Origin: Martinezella dioscoreae
GTDB lineage: Bacteria > Pseudomonadota > Alphaproteobacteria > Rhizobiales > Rhizobiaceae
Length of the DNA stretch: 64,000 bases
Assembly (NCBI RefSeq): GCF_009176305.1
Contig: NZ_BLAJ01000003.1
Location: 124,001-188,000 of the forward strand
Reading direction: 5' to 3'
Of this stretch, positions 8,173 to 18,203 are shown piece after piece. Both the position numbers and the translations under genes were made by a program. Within the stretch, counting starts at the first letter, position 1. Each line of letters begins with the position of its first letter. The notes beneath the pieces were generated by a model. The model saw nothing but the letters and a program-made list of their open reading frames with translations, ran no database searches and was not told where the DNA came from.

Positions 8173-9030
8173 CTAGCCGACGCGGAACTGGCCCGGGGTG
8201 ACGCCGGTGCGCGATTTGAAGTGGCGCGTGAAATGCGCCTGATCGGCAAAACCACATTCCATGGCAACATCGGCGGGCATGCGGCCCTCCCTGAGCAATC
8301 GGCGGGCAACGATGACACGCCGGTCAGTCAGAAAGGCATGGGGCGTAATATGATACTCCCTGCGGAAGGCGCGAATCAGGTGCGCGCGGCTCAGGCCTGC
8401 GATCTTGGCCAACTCCTCCAATCCGATATCGCTGTCGAAATTCTCAGTGAGATAATCGCGGGCGCGCACGACGGCGCTACGCTCCTTGGTGTCGACGGGA
8501 AGGACGATCGTGCTACCATAGCGCGCAAAGAGGGCCGCCAGCACCGAGAACATGCCTTCATCGGATTCCAGCGCACCGGCGCCGCTCTCGAGTGTGCGAT
8601 GCGCCTTGTGGAAGGCGCTTGCAAGCTGCGGATCGCGCAACAACGAACTGGCGAAAGATGGCGTCGCATTGAAGGCTTTGCCCGTGACGTCTTCCAGAAT
8701 ATCGACGAAGAGCTTCGTGTCCGGGTAGATCATGCGGTAGCGATAGCCTTCGCCGCCCGGAGCGCCGTCATGCACTACTCCAGGATTGATCATATAGAGA
8801 TCGCCCGGTCCGGCTTCCTCCCGACTGCCGAGCAGCGTGGTGATCTGGCTGCCTCTTTCAATCGTCCCGATGCTGAAGGTGTCGTGCGCATGCGGCGCAT
8901 ATTCATGCGTCACGAAGCTTGCGCTCAGGCATTCCATGTCACGAAAGCGACCGTCTCGCCAGAAGCGGGTCGATTCCACCTTGGCAAGCGGCATGGCGTC
9001 AGCCGCCTCTTTCTGCGAAACGTTCTGCAT
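8173..9030 (-). CDS. AraC-family transcriptional regulator
   Basis: 285 residues with an N-terminal cupin-like ligand domain (HEYAPHAHDTFSIGTIERG near residue 43, GDLYMINPGVVHDG near 97) and a C-terminal double helix-turn-helix (IGLEELAKIAGLSRAHLIRA, then DVAMECGFADQAHFTRHFKS). Its TAG stop overlaps the CTAG target duplication, so the insertion kept the reading frame intact. Regulators of this type often sit next to azlCD, so it probably controlled that exporter; the insertion sequence may now block read-through from it into azlC. Confidence 0.93.
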   Translation of the reverse strand: MQNVSQKEAADAMPLAKVESTRFWRDGRFRDMECLSASFVTHEYAPHAHDTFSIGTIERGSQITTLLGSREEAGPGDLYMINPGVVHDGAPGGEGYRYRMIYPDTKLFVDILEDVTGKAFNATPSFASSLLRDPQLASAFHKAHRTLESGAGALESDEGMFSVLAALFARYGSTIVLPVDTKERSAVVRARDYLTENFDSDIGLEELAKIAGLSRAHLIRAFRREYHITPHAFLTDRRVIVARRLLREGRMPADVAMECGFADQAHFTRHFKSRTGVTPGQFRVG

Positions 9031-9220
9031 CCCCGAAGATTAGCGCGCCGGCTCCCGCGCGTCTTGAACAAAAGTGATCGCATGTGGGAAAGGCTGGCAT
9101 CCACCCGTCCGCGCTTTTTTTGAGAAGGTGTGGTCGGATCCGTCGTTCCGCTGGACGATCCCAAGATGAAAACCTAAAAAGCATTTAGGCCCAAACTCGC
9201 CTTTTGGAGGAGAAGGAAAA

Positions 9221-9721
9221 TTGAAACGCATTGAGATGACGGTAAGCGGCGGCTGCCAGTGCGGTGCCGTGCGCTATCACGCAACTGCCATGCATGATAA
9301 TTCGCATCTCTGCCATTGCCGCATGTGCCAGAAAGCCTCCGGCAACATCTTTGCCGCGCTTGTCGCCGCGCCTGATGATGCGCTCACCTGGACGCGCGGC
9401 AAGCCGAGCATCTGGAAGAGTTCTGAGCTTGTCGAGCGCGGCTTCTGCGCCAATTGCGGCACGCCATTGTTCTTCCATCACCTCGAAAACGGCCGCACCA
9501 ACCTGATGATCGGTTCGCTTGATAATCCGCATGCCTTCCCGCCGCATGCCAATACCTGCACCGAGAATATGGTGACATGGTTCGATACGATCACGGGCAT
9601 AGAAAATACCGGCGTGACTGAAAATAACGGCGCCGATTGGGCTGCGGCGATCAAGACGAGCAACAACCAGCATCCTGATCGCGATACCGCCTCATGGGCG
9701 GTGAGAAGGCGTGACGACTGA
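9221..9721 (+). CDS. GFA-family (CENP-V/GFA domain) zinc protein
   Basis: 166 residues with the GFA zinc-binding pattern: GGCQCGAVRY near the N-terminus, CHCRMCQKASGN, and GFCANCGTPLFF. The family is named after glutathione-dependent formaldehyde-activating enzyme, but most members have no proven activity. A strong GGAGGAGAAGG site fits the TTG at 9221 better than the ATG at 9236, so the TTG is preferred. Three close relatives lie in tandem at 18774-20213. Confidence 0.88.
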   Translation: MKRIEMTVSGGCQCGAVRYHATAMHDNSHLCHCRMCQKASGNIFAALVAAPDDALTWTRGKPSIWKSSELVERGFCANCGTPLFFHHLENGRTNLMIGSLDNPHAFPPHANTCTENMVTWFDTITGIENTGVTENNGADWAAAIKTSNNQHPDRDTASWAVRRRDD

Positions 9722-10035
9722 GCCTATTCCGGCGATCGCCAGCGGGGCACGATGCCGCTGTTCCGAAATAGCCATCATCCCGGAAACTAAAGCCTACGAC
9801 AGCCTGCCTTCAAGATGATGCGCACAGCGTGCCTGAAGGCCTGCCCTTCAGCTCATTCGTGCCGCAAGCAGCCTGTTGGTTTCCGACCTTTAGCCGGAAG
9901 CTGTCGTCAGAAATGTGGCGGCAGTTTCTGCCTAATTCCGCATACATGCATCGCAGCACTTTTTCTTTTCATCGACGGCCAGTATCCTGACCCAAGCCAA
10001 ATCACTTCCGGCCACTTCCTTGTTTAGGGCGCCCC
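9722..10035. other. Intergenic region upstream of alr
   Basis: 314 bp without a supported gene. An imperfect inverted repeat (GCCTTCAAG ... CCTGAAGGC, about 9808-9842) is visible. The alr promoter must lie here but was not recognised. Open frames in it are short and lack ribosome binding sites. Confidence 0.5.
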
Positions 10036-11199
10036 ATGACAGATAATTTCAATGACGACGATGCTTTCGCTTCCGCCGGCCTGCGGCTGACGGTGGATCT
10101 CGGCGCGCTCGTCGAAAACTGGCGCGACCTCGCGCACCGCTCGGGGAAGGCGCGCACGTCAGCCGTTGTCAAGGCCGATGCCTACGGGCTCGGGATCGAG
10201 GATGTCGGCGAAACGCTTTACGCTGCCGGGGCGCGCGATTTCTTTGTCGCCACCGCCGATGAAGGCGCGACCTTGCGGCTCTACGCGCCCGAGGCGCGCA
10301 TCTTCGTGCTCAGCGGCATCTGGCCGGGCATGGAGCGCCGGTTCTTCGAAAACGACCTCGTACCCGTCATTGCTTCGGAAGAACAGCTGACCTTCTGGAT
10401 GTCGGTTCTGTCTGATTATGGCGATTATCCCTGCGCACTGCAGGTCGATACCGGCTTCAACAGGCTCGGCCTGCCGATGGATGATGCGATCGCGCTTGCC
10501 GATGACGTCTCGCGTCCGGCAAGCTTTGCGCCGGTTCTCGTCATGAGCCACCTCGCCTGCGGCGACGATCCTTCCAACGCGATGAACGGGCAGCAGCTCG
10601 AGGCTTTCCGCAAAGTCAGTGCCGCCTTCGAAGGCATCGAGGCGAGCCTTGCCAATTCGGCCGGCATCTTTCTTGGGGCCGACTATCATTTCGATCTCAC
10701 CCGCCCCGGCATCGCCACCTATGGCGGCGAGGCAGTGCCGGGCATGGCCAATCCGATGCGCCCGGTAGCGACGGCGGAGGCTCGGATTATCCAGACCCGC
10801 TCGGTCAAGGCGGGCGAAACGGTGGGATATGGCCGCGCGCTTCAATTGACCCGCGACAGCCGACTGGCGATCGTCTCGGCAGGTTACGCCGACGGCTATA
10901 TGCGCAGCCAGTCGAGTGCCGGCGTGCCATTGCGCCAGACCGGTATTGCGGGCGGTCACGGCTTCATAGCCGGCCATAAGGTGCCCGTTGCCGGCCGCAT
11001 CACCATGGACCTCACCATCTTCGATGTCACCGACCTGCCGGAAAACCTGGTCAGAGCTGGTGACTACATTGAACTTTTCGGCAGCAACATCTCGGTCGAC
11101 GAGGCCGCAAGGGCGGCAGGCACGATCGGCTACGAGATGCTGACCAGCATGGGGCTGCGGCACGAACGCCGGTATATCTCGGAAGAGACCGAGGAATAG
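10036..11199 (+). CDS. alr: Alanine racemase
   Basis: PLP-dependent enzyme that makes D-alanine for peptidoglycan. 387 residues. The PLP lysine is K46 in VVKADAYGLG. The racemase fold type III barrel continues with QVDTGFNRLGLP, the SNSAG-like ANSAGIFLG and GRITMDL of the C-terminal beta domain. The N-terminus has an acidic leader of about 12 residues. In many rhizobia alr directly follows dnaB; here a 3.9-kb accessory stretch separates them. Biosynthetic (alr) rather than catabolic (dadX) use is inferred from location. Confidence 0.95.
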   Translation: MTDNFNDDDAFASAGLRLTVDLGALVENWRDLAHRSGKARTSAVVKADAYGLGIEDVGETLYAAGARDFFVATADEGATLRLYAPEARIFVLSGIWPGMERRFFENDLVPVIASEEQLTFWMSVLSDYGDYPCALQVDTGFNRLGLPMDDAIALADDVSRPASFAPVLVMSHLACGDDPSNAMNGQQLEAFRKVSAAFEGIEASLANSAGIFLGADYHFDLTRPGIATYGGEAVPGMANPMRPVATAEARIIQTRSVKAGETVGYGRALQLTRDSRLAIVSAGYADGYMRSQSSAGVPLRQTGIAGGHGFIAGHKVPVAGRITMDLTIFDVTDLPENLVRAGDYIELFGSNISVDEAARAAGTIGYEMLTSMGLRHERRYISEETEE

Positions 11200-11220
11200 C
11201 CCGGCTACGTCTCAGGATAG

Positions 11221-11856
11221 TTAGCGCGCACTGATCGCCAACCGAACGCCAAGCGCCACGAACAACGTGCCGAGACCGCGATCGAGCCAGAGGCCGAGAC
11301 TGCGATTGCGCCGGAGAGCCTCGCTCAGGCGGCCGCCGAGCAGGATCAGCGGCGGTTCAATGAAGGCGGCGACGACAATGATCAGGCTTCCATGCAGCAA
11401 GAGCTGCGCCCAGACCGGGCCGGCGCCTTCGACGACGAATTGCGGCAGGAAGGCCAGGAAGAAGATGGCGACCTTCGGATTGAGCAGCGAGACCAGAATA
11501 CCTTGGCGATAGATACGGCTAAAGGGCAAGGATTTGCCGGCTTCCTTGATCCATGCGCTCTCGCCCTTCGAGCGCAGCGCCTGGATGCCGAGCCAGATCA
11601 GATAGGCCGCACCGACCCATTTGACGGTCGAGAAGGCCAGCGCGGAGGCGGCAAGGATCGCCGACAGGCCGGCGGCCGCCATCAGTACATGCAGGCATGC
11701 GCCGCTCCAGATGCCGAACAGCGCTGCAAAGCCGGAGCGCATGCCGCTTCTGATCGTGTGACCGAGAATGAAGGCGATATCCGGCCCCGGCGACAGATTA
11801 AGGAGAATCGCAGCAGTCAGAAAGCCCATCCAGTGCGCAAGCGAATAGTCAAACAT
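11221..11856 (-). CDS. LysE/RhtB-family amino acid exporter
   Basis: 211 residues with about six hydrophobic segments and the family opening LLNLSPGPDIAFILGHTIRS, then GIWSGACLHVLMAAAGLSAI. Inner-membrane exporter of amino acids or homoserine-lactone-like compounds. It is convergent with alr (21 bp between stops) and divergent from radA. The substrate cannot be told. Confidence 0.92.
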   Translation of the reverse strand: MFDYSLAHWMGFLTAAILLNLSPGPDIAFILGHTIRSGMRSGFAALFGIWSGACLHVLMAAAGLSAILAASALAFSTVKWVGAAYLIWLGIQALRSKGESAWIKEAGKSLPFSRIYRQGILVSLLNPKVAIFFLAFLPQFVVEGAGPVWAQLLLHGSLIIVVAAFIEPPLILLGGRLSEALRRNRSLGLWLDRGLGTLFVALGVRLAISAR

Positions 11857-12007
11857 CGGTCATCATCCATAAAACCCGGCATAAAGGCTGACACGATCGC
11901 CGTTGATACGGAAATCATTAGTTTTGATAGGCCGGGAAAGACATTATCTGACTGCCCAAGCGATTCGTCGCGAAAAGCGAAGCATTTGAACTTGAGAATA
12001 GCATCCT

Positions 12008-13411
12008 ATGGCTAAGGCCCGCACACAATTCATCTGCCAGAACTGCGGCACGGTCCACAATCGCTGGGCCGGCAAGTGCGACAGTTGCGGCGCGTGGAAT
12101 ACCATCGTCGAGGAAGATCCGATGGGCGGAATCGGCGGCGGACCAACGAAGACGCCGCGAAAGGGCAAGCCGGTCACGCTGACCACGCTTTCGGGTGAAA
12201 TCGAGGAAGCGCCGCGCATCCATACCGGCATATCCGAACTCGACCGCGCCACCGGCGGCGGTTTTGTGCGTGGCTCGGCCGTTCTCGTCGGCGGCGATCC
12301 TGGCATCGGCAAGTCGACGCTGCTGATGCAGGCGGCAGCGGCCCTCGCCCGGCAAGGACACAAGATCGTCTACGTCTCCGGCGAAGAGGCCGTGGCGCAG
12401 GTGCGCCTGCGCGCCCAACGGCTGAAGGCGGCCGATACCGAAGTGCTGCTCGCCGCCGAAACCAATGTCGAGGATATCCTGGCAACGCTGGCGGAAGGCA
12501 AGCGGCCGGATCTTGTCATCATTGATTCCATCCAGACGCTGTGGAGCGAGCTTGCCGAATCCGCACCCGGCACGGTAACGCAGGTGCGTACTGGCGTGCA
12601 GGCGATGATCCGCTTCGCCAAGCAGACGGGAACTGCCATGGTGCTGGTCGGCCATGTCACCAAGGACGGCCAGATCGCCGGGCCGCGCGTCGTCGAGCAT
12701 ATGGTCGATGCCGTTCTCTACTTCGAAGGCGATCGGGGCCATCATTACCGTATCCTGCGCACGGTGAAGAACCGCTTCGGTCCGACCGACGAGATCGGCG
12801 TATTCGAAATGTCCGACGCCGGGCTTCGCGATGTGCCCAACCCATCCGAACTTTTCCTTGGTGAACGCAACGAAAAGTCGCCAGGCGCGGCCGTCTTTGC
12901 CGGCATCGAAGGCACGCGTCCGGTGCTGGTGGAGGTGCAGGCGCTCGTCGCGCCGACATCGCTCGGCACGCCGCGCCGCGCCATCGTCGGCTGGGATTCG
13001 GCGCGCCTTTCCATGATTCTCGCCGTTCTGGAAGCGCATTGCGGCGTCAGGCTCGGTCAGCACGATGTTTACCTCAATATTGCCGGCGGCTACCGCATTT
13101 CCGAGCCGGCTGCGGACCTTGCGGTCGCTTCTGCACTGGTTTCCTCCCTGGCCGGTCTTGCTCTGCCCGCCGATTGCGTCTATTTCGGCGAAGTCAGCCT
13201 GTCGGGCGCCGTCCGGCCGGTTGCGCACACCGCCCAGCGCCTCAAGGAAGCCGAGAAGCTGGGATTTTCCGCGGCCGTTCTGCCTGCCGCTTCCGCCGAT
13301 CTGCCAAAGGGCAATGGCGGACGCTGGAGCGAGATCGACAGCCTACCGGATCTGGTGGCGCGCATTGCCGGATCGAAAGGTGCGCTCAAGCGCGCGGAAG
13401 ACGAAGACTGA
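12008..13411 (+). CDS. radA: DNA repair protein RadA
   Basis: RecA-like ATPase that promotes branch migration in recombinational repair. 467 residues: N-terminal zinc finger with C10, C13, C24 and C27, Walker A GDPGIGKST at 96-104, the RadA-specific KNRFG motif at 254-258, and a C-terminal Lon-protease-like domain (DVYLNIAGGYRISEPAADLA, DCVYFGEVSLSGAVRPV). Length is usual. Co-oriented with cvpA 92 bp downstream. Confidence 0.96.
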   Translation: MAKARTQFICQNCGTVHNRWAGKCDSCGAWNTIVEEDPMGGIGGGPTKTPRKGKPVTLTTLSGEIEEAPRIHTGISELDRATGGGFVRGSAVLVGGDPGIGKSTLLMQAAAALARQGHKIVYVSGEEAVAQVRLRAQRLKAADTEVLLAAETNVEDILATLAEGKRPDLVIIDSIQTLWSELAESAPGTVTQVRTGVQAMIRFAKQTGTAMVLVGHVTKDGQIAGPRVVEHMVDAVLYFEGDRGHHYRILRTVKNRFGPTDEIGVFEMSDAGLRDVPNPSELFLGERNEKSPGAAVFAGIEGTRPVLVEVQALVAPTSLGTPRRAIVGWDSARLSMILAVLEAHCGVRLGQHDVYLNIAGGYRISEPAADLAVASALVSSLAGLALPADCVYFGEVSLSGAVRPVAHTAQRLKEAEKLGFSAAVLPAASADLPKGNGGRWSEIDSLPDLVARIAGSKGALKRAEDED

Positions 13412-13503
13412 GCCTTACTTCAGCCGTTCTTGGCGAAGAAGAGGCTCATGAATTGAGGCCGATGCCGACCATGAGGTCCGGCAAGTCTTGAAGTGGATTA
13501 TAG

Positions 13504-14124
13504 ATGCCCATTACGATTTTCGACGGTATTGTTATCGGCGTTCTTCTCTTCTCCGCCATTCTGGCCATGGTTCGCGGCTTCTCACGCGAAATTCTCTCGA
13601 TCGTCAGCTGGGGCGGCTCCGCAGTCGCCGCATACTATCTCTATCCGCTGCTCGTTCCCTATGCTCTGCAATACAAGGCCGACACCAAGATCGCCACGAT
13701 TGCGTCAGCCGCCGTCATCTTCCTGCTGGCGCTCATCATCATTTCCTTCATCACCATCCGGATTGCCGATTTCATCATCGACAGCCGCATCGGCGCGCTC
13801 GACCGCACGCTCGGCTTCCTCTTCGGCGCGGCACGCGGCCTGCTGCTGATGGTCGTCGTCGTTGCCTTCTGGAACTGGCTGGTGGCACCGGCCGCACGTC
13901 CGGACTGGGTCAATAACGCCAAGTCGAAGCCTTTCCTCGATTCGATGGTGGAGAAGCTGACTGCGGCGCTGCCCCAAGACATTCAGGCAAGGCTGCCGGC
14001 CGAAATCCTCAACAAGATCGCGCCAAACCAGCAGCAACAGCAGCAGCAGGGAAGCGGCGACAACGCCACGCCGAACGATACCGCGCCGTCGGATGACGCA
14101 CCGGCGCCGCAGACAAACAATTGA
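13504..14124 (+). CDS. cvpA: CvpA family membrane protein
   Basis: 206 residues with four hydrophobic segments (about residues 3-23, 30-50, 62-82 and 100-125) and the CvpA opening ITIFDGIVIGVLLFSAILAM. The C-terminal 35 residues are low complexity: a run of glutamines, then Asn, Asp and Pro. CvpA is linked to colicin V production in E. coli and to envelope integrity elsewhere. It precedes purF, the usual cvpA-purF order, but a terminator lies between. Confidence 0.9.
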   Translation: MPITIFDGIVIGVLLFSAILAMVRGFSREILSIVSWGGSAVAAYYLYPLLVPYALQYKADTKIATIASAAVIFLLALIIISFITIRIADFIIDSRIGALDRTLGFLFGAARGLLLMVVVVAFWNWLVAPAARPDWVNNAKSKPFLDSMVEKLTAALPQDIQARLPAEILNKIAPNQQQQQQQGSGDNATPNDTAPSDDAPAPQTNN

Positions 14125-14188
14125 CGGTGCGTTTACAGGCTTGACCTGCCGCCCGAGAATCGCCATTTGAGCGGCGTGACAATAGAAG

Positions 14189-14221
14189 ATCCGGCCCGAT
14201 ATTTTTTCCGGCCGGATTTTA
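14189..14221 (+). terminator. Terminator between cvpA and purF
   Basis: Perfect 8-bp stem ATCCGGCC / GGCCGGAT around a 13-base T-rich loop, followed by TTTTAAG. It would separate cvpA from purF transcription, at least partly. Confidence 0.75.
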
Positions 14222-14288
14222 AGTTATTTTAACGGTCACTCGTGACGCCGCCCCGATCCGCCCACGTTGAGAGCAAAGGCCCGCAGCC

Positions 14289-15773
14289 ATGAACCATTCC
14301 GTTTCCTTCGAGGACGATATCGACGGCGACACGCTGCATGAAGAATGCGGCGTCTTCGGCATCCTGGGGCACCCGGATGCGGCAACACTGACGGCGCTCG
14401 GCCTGCACGCCTTGCAGCATCGCGGCCAGGAAGCGGCCGGCATCGTCTCCTTCGATGGTCAGCGCTTCCACTCGGAGCGGCGGATGGGTCTGGTCGGAGA
14501 CCACTACACTGACCCGGCCACCCTCGCCCGCCTCCCCGGTGACCGCTCGATCGGTCATGTACGCTACTCCACCACCGGCGAGACCATCCTTCGCAATGTC
14601 CAGCCGCTGTTTGCCGAGCTGGAAGTCGGCGGCATCGCCATTGCCCATAACGGTAATTTCACCAATGGCCTGACCATGCGCCGTCAGCTGATTGCCGATG
14701 GTGCCATCTGTCAGTCGACCTCGGATACCGAAGTCGTGCTGCATCTCATCGCCCGCTCCAAGCATCCCTCCTCCTCAGATCGTTTCATCGATGCTATCAG
14801 GCAGATGGAAGGCGGCTATTCGATGCTCGCCATGACGCGCACCAAGCTGATCGCCGCCCGCGATCCGATTGGCATCCGGCCGCTGGTCATGGGCGAACTC
14901 GACGGCAAGCCCATCTTCTGCTCGGAGACCTGTGCTCTCGACATCATCGGCGCAAAATATGTCCGCGACGTTGAAAACGGCGAGGTCATCATCTGCGAGA
15001 TCCAGCCTGATGGTTCGATCACCATCGACGCCCGCAAGCCGGAAGTTTCACAACCCGAGCGTCTCTGCCTGTTCGAATATGTCTATTTCGCCCGTCCCGA
15101 TTCCGTCGTCGGCGGCCGCAACGTTTATGTCGCCCGCAAGAACATGGGCATCAACCTTGCCAAGGAAGCGCCTGTCGCGGCCGACGTGGTCGTGCCGGTG
15201 CCGGATGGAGGCACACCGGCCGCCATCGGCTATGCGCAGGCAAGCGGCATTCCCTTCGAGCTCGGCATCATCCGCAACCATTATGTCGGCCGCACCTTCA
15301 TCGAGCCGACGCAGCAGATCCGCGCCTTCGGCGTCAAGCTCAAGCATTCCGCCAATCGCGAAATCATCGCCGGCAAGCGCGTGGTGCTCGTCGACGATTC
15401 CATCGTGCGCGGCACGACATCGGTGAAGATCGTGCAGATGATCCGCGATGCCGGCGCCAGCGAGGTGCATATCCGCGTCGCCAGCCCGATGATCTTCCAT
15501 CCGGATTTCTACGGCATCGACACACCGGACGCCGACAAGCTGTTGGCAAACCAGTACACGAGCCTGAAGGCCATGTGCGAGTATATCGGCGCGGATTCGC
15601 TGGAGTTCCTGTCCATCGATGGCCTTTACCAGGCTGTCGGCGGCGAGCCGCGCAACAATGCGCAGCCGCAGTTCACCGACCATTACTTTACCGGTGACTA
15701 TCCGACGCGTCTGCTCGACAAGGAAAGCACCAGCAACGTGCGCAAGCTCTCCGTCCTCGCGAGCAACGGCTGA
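14289..15773 (+). CDS. purF: Amidophosphoribosyltransferase
   Basis: First committed step of purine synthesis: PRPP plus glutamine gives phosphoribosylamine. 494 residues. The Ntn nucleophile is C20 in EECGVFGILG, so a 19-residue propeptide must be cleaved. The glutaminase domain is followed by the PRT domain with its PRPP loop VVLVDDSIVRGTTS near residue 365. Bacillus-type PurF enzymes with a propeptide often bind an Fe-S cluster; cysteines near the C-terminal half are present but the cluster is not proven here. Confidence 0.96.
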   Translation: MNHSVSFEDDIDGDTLHEECGVFGILGHPDAATLTALGLHALQHRGQEAAGIVSFDGQRFHSERRMGLVGDHYTDPATLARLPGDRSIGHVRYSTTGETILRNVQPLFAELEVGGIAIAHNGNFTNGLTMRRQLIADGAICQSTSDTEVVLHLIARSKHPSSSDRFIDAIRQMEGGYSMLAMTRTKLIAARDPIGIRPLVMGELDGKPIFCSETCALDIIGAKYVRDVENGEVIICEIQPDGSITIDARKPEVSQPERLCLFEYVYFARPDSVVGGRNVYVARKNMGINLAKEAPVAADVVVPVPDGGTPAAIGYAQASGIPFELGIIRNHYVGRTFIEPTQQIRAFGVKLKHSANREIIAGKRVVLVDDSIVRGTTSVKIVQMIRDAGASEVHIRVASPMIFHPDFYGIDTPDADKLLANQYTSLKAMCEYIGADSLEFLSIDGLYQAVGGEPRNNAQPQFTDHYFTGDYPTRLLDKESTSNVRKLSVLASNG

Positions 15774-15842
15774 CAAGCCCAAGTAACGGCTGACAGGGGC
15801 GCCCTGCCCCTTTCTCTTTCCACGCATTCGGATCAAGGCAGC

Positions 15843-16583
15843 ATGAGCGTCAATCTCAAGGACAAGATCGCCCTCGTCACCGGGGCATCGCGCGGTATCG
15901 GCTATTTCACGGCACTGGAGCTGGCCAAGGCCGGCGCGCATGTGATCGCCTGCGCCCGCACGGTCGGGGGCCTTGAGGAGCTTGACGATGCCATCAAGGC
16001 TGCCGGCGGCTCGGCGACCCTTGTGCCCTTCGATCTTGCCGACATGAATGCCATCGATGCGCTCGGCGCCTCCATCTACGAGCGCTGGGGCAAGCTCGAC
16101 ATCCTCATCGCCAATGCCGGCGTGCTTGGCGTGATCTCGCCGATCGGCCATGTCGAAGCCAAGGTGTTCGAAAAGGTGATGACGATCAATGTCACCGCCA
16201 CTTGGCGGCTGATCCGCTCCGTCGAGCCGCTGCTGATGCGCGCCGAGGCGGGCCGCGCCGTTATCCTCTCTTCGGCCGCCGCCCATCGCTGCCGGCCATT
16301 CTGGGGTCCCTACTCCGCCTCCAAGGCCGCCGTCGAGGCGCTGGCCCGCACCTGGGCCGGGGAAACGCAGAGCACGCCGCTGCGCATCACCAGCGTCGAT
16401 CCGGGCGCTACCCGCACCGCCATGCGCGCCCAGGCCATGCCCGGCGAAGATCCGGATACGCTGCCGCATCCGCGAGAGGTCGCTCAGGCGATCCTGCCTC
16501 TGGTCGGCCCCGACGTCACCGAAACCGGCAAGCTTTTCGTCGTGCGCGAGAACAGGCTCGTCGACTATCGAATGCCGGAATAA
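15843..16583 (+). CDS. SDR-family NAD(P)-dependent oxidoreductase
   Basis: 246 residues, classical short-chain dehydrogenase. The cofactor motif TGASRGIG lies at residues 13-20, NAG follows in IANAGVLG, a catalytic Ser in LSSAAAHR, and Y157 and K161 in YSASK. It follows purF by 69 bp, a conserved neighbour in rhizobia. The substrate is unknown. Confidence 0.92.
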   Translation: MSVNLKDKIALVTGASRGIGYFTALELAKAGAHVIACARTVGGLEELDDAIKAAGGSATLVPFDLADMNAIDALGASIYERWGKLDILIANAGVLGVISPIGHVEAKVFEKVMTINVTATWRLIRSVEPLLMRAEAGRAVILSSAAAHRCRPFWGPYSASKAAVEALARTWAGETQSTPLRITSVDPGATRTAMRAQAMPGEDPDTLPHPREVAQAILPLVGPDVTETGKLFVVRENRLVDYRMPE

Positions 16584-16804
16584 AAACGTCTCAGCCTTTA
16601 CGTGAGACACCTTATCCCTACTTGACCAAATTCATCCGGCGCGCGATAAAGCCGCCCATGAAAACGGTTATCTGCATTATCTGCCGGAAGATTATTCGCT
16701 AGCGTTTCGCTGGCCTGGCCGTTTTCGTCTCCCAAAATCCAAGATGACAAACGTCCGGCCGGCCGGTGACGGTATTTTTTCGGATTATGCCTTGGGAGAG
16801 TGAC

Positions 16805-18196
16805 ATGGCCGCCGAGCCGCAATTGAAGTTCTACAACACGCTGACGCGCGAAAAGGCCGATTTTCAGCCGATCGACCGCAACAACGTCGGCATGTATGTC
16901 TGCGGCCCGACGGTCTATGACTTCGCCCATATCGGCAATGCCCGCCCGGCGATCGTTTTCGACGTACTGTTCCGACTGCTGCGGCATGTCTATGGCGAGA
17001 GCCGTGTCACCTACGTCCGCAACATCACCGACGTCGACGACAAGATCAACGCGCGCGCACTGCGCGACCATCCCGGCCTGCCGCTGAACGATGCGATCCG
17101 CCTGGTGACGGAGAAGACCGAACGGCAGTACCGCGAAGACACGACGGCGCTCGGCTGCCTGGAGCCATCGGTGCAACCGCGTGCGACCGACAATATCGCA
17201 CAGATGATCGCGATCATCGAAACGCTGATCACCAAGGGCCATGCCTATCGGGCCGCCGGCGAAGTGCTGTTCGATACCAAGTCGATGGCCGATTATGGAC
17301 AGCTTTCGAAGCGCAATCTCGACGAGCAGCAGGCCGGCGCCCGCGTCGCCGTCGACGAGCACAAGAAGAGCCCCGGCGATTTCGTTCTGTGGAAACTTTC
17401 GGACGAGAACGAACCCGGCTGGGAAAGCCCCTGGGGCCGCGGTCGTCCGGGCTGGCATATCGAATGCTCGGCCATGAGCGGACGCTATCTCGGTGATGTC
17501 TTTGACATTCACGGCGGCGGCCTGGACCTGATCTTCCCGCACCATGAAAACGAAATTGCCCAATCGCGTTGCGCGCATGGCACGCATGCCATGGCCAATG
17601 TCTGGATGCATAACGGCTTCGTGCAGGTCGAAGGCCGCAAGATGTCGAAATCGGAGGGCAACTTCGTCACCATCTACGAGCTGCTGCAGACGGAAAAGCT
17701 CGGCGGCCGGACCTGGCCGGGCGAGGTGCTGAGGCTTGCCATGCTGATGACGCATTATCGCGAGCCGATCGATTTCTCTGTGAAGCGTCTGGAAGAGGCC
17801 GAACGGCTAATTGCAAAATGGCCGGCTGTCGACCTGAGCGGGGCGGCTCCAGATGAAGCCGTGCTTGCCCCGCTCGGCGACGATCTGAACACCGTTGCTG
17901 CCATTCAGGCGCTCCATGCCCTAGCACAGGCCGCCAATGCCGACGCCAGCCTCCTGCCGGTGTTCGCGGCCAGCGCCGATCTTCTCGGCCTGCTGCCGAA
18001 GAAGGCGGAGATGGACGAAGCTGTGGTCGCGGAGATCGATACCAAGGTACGTCAGCGACTGGAGTTGTTGAAGGCAAAGAACTTCGCCGAAGCCGACAAG
18101 CTTCGCGAGGAGCTGACGGCCATGGGTATCCAGCTCAAGGATGGTAAGGATCCAACGACGGGCGAGCGTATCACGACTTGGGAGATCAAGCGGTGA
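16805..18196 (+). CDS. cysS: Cysteinyl-tRNA synthetase
   Basis: Charges tRNA-Cys. 463 residues. Class I signatures are HIGN at 42-45 (with C33 as a zinc ligand in VCGPTVYDF) and KMSKS near 279-283; further zinc-site residues are in [10 protein letters not shown] and HHENEIAQS. The ATG at 16805 has a GGGAGAG site; an in-frame start at 16766 adds 13 residues without support. Followed directly by a RIME-like inverted repeat. Confidence 0.96.
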   Translation: MAAEPQLKFYNTLTREKADFQPIDRNNVGMYVCGPTVYDFAHIGNARPAIVFDVLFRLLRHVYGESRVTYVRNITDVDDKINARALRDHPGLPLNDAIRLVTEKTERQYREDTTALGCLEPSVQPRATDNIAQMIAIIETLITKGHAYRAAGEVLFDTKSMADYGQLSKRNLDEQQAGARVAVDEHKKSPGDFVLWKLSDENEPGWESPWGRGRPGWHIECSAMSGRYLGDVFDIHGGGLDLIFPHHENEIAQSRCAHGTHAMANVWMHNGFVQVEGRKMSKSEGNFVTIYELLQTEKLGGRTWPGEVLRLAMLMTHYREPIDFSVKRLEEAERLIAKWPAVDLSGAAPDEAVLAPLGDDLNTVAAIQALHALAQAANADASLLPVFAASADLLGLLPKKAEMDEAVVAEIDTKVRQRLELLKAKNFAEADKLREELTAMGIQLKDGKDPTTGERITTWEIKR

Positions 18197-18203
18197 GTCT
18201 GGT

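Noticed and set aside
11918..13228. 436-residue minus-strand frame opposite radA
   Set aside because: RadA is certain from its zinc finger, Walker A and KNRFG; the antisense frame is compositionally a mirror.
15048..16610. 520-residue frame on the minus strand opposite purF and the SDR gene
   Set aside because: It runs across two well-supported plus-strand genes, contains the His/Asp/Gly-rich pattern typical of antisense of high-GC genes, and has no ribosome binding site or family match.
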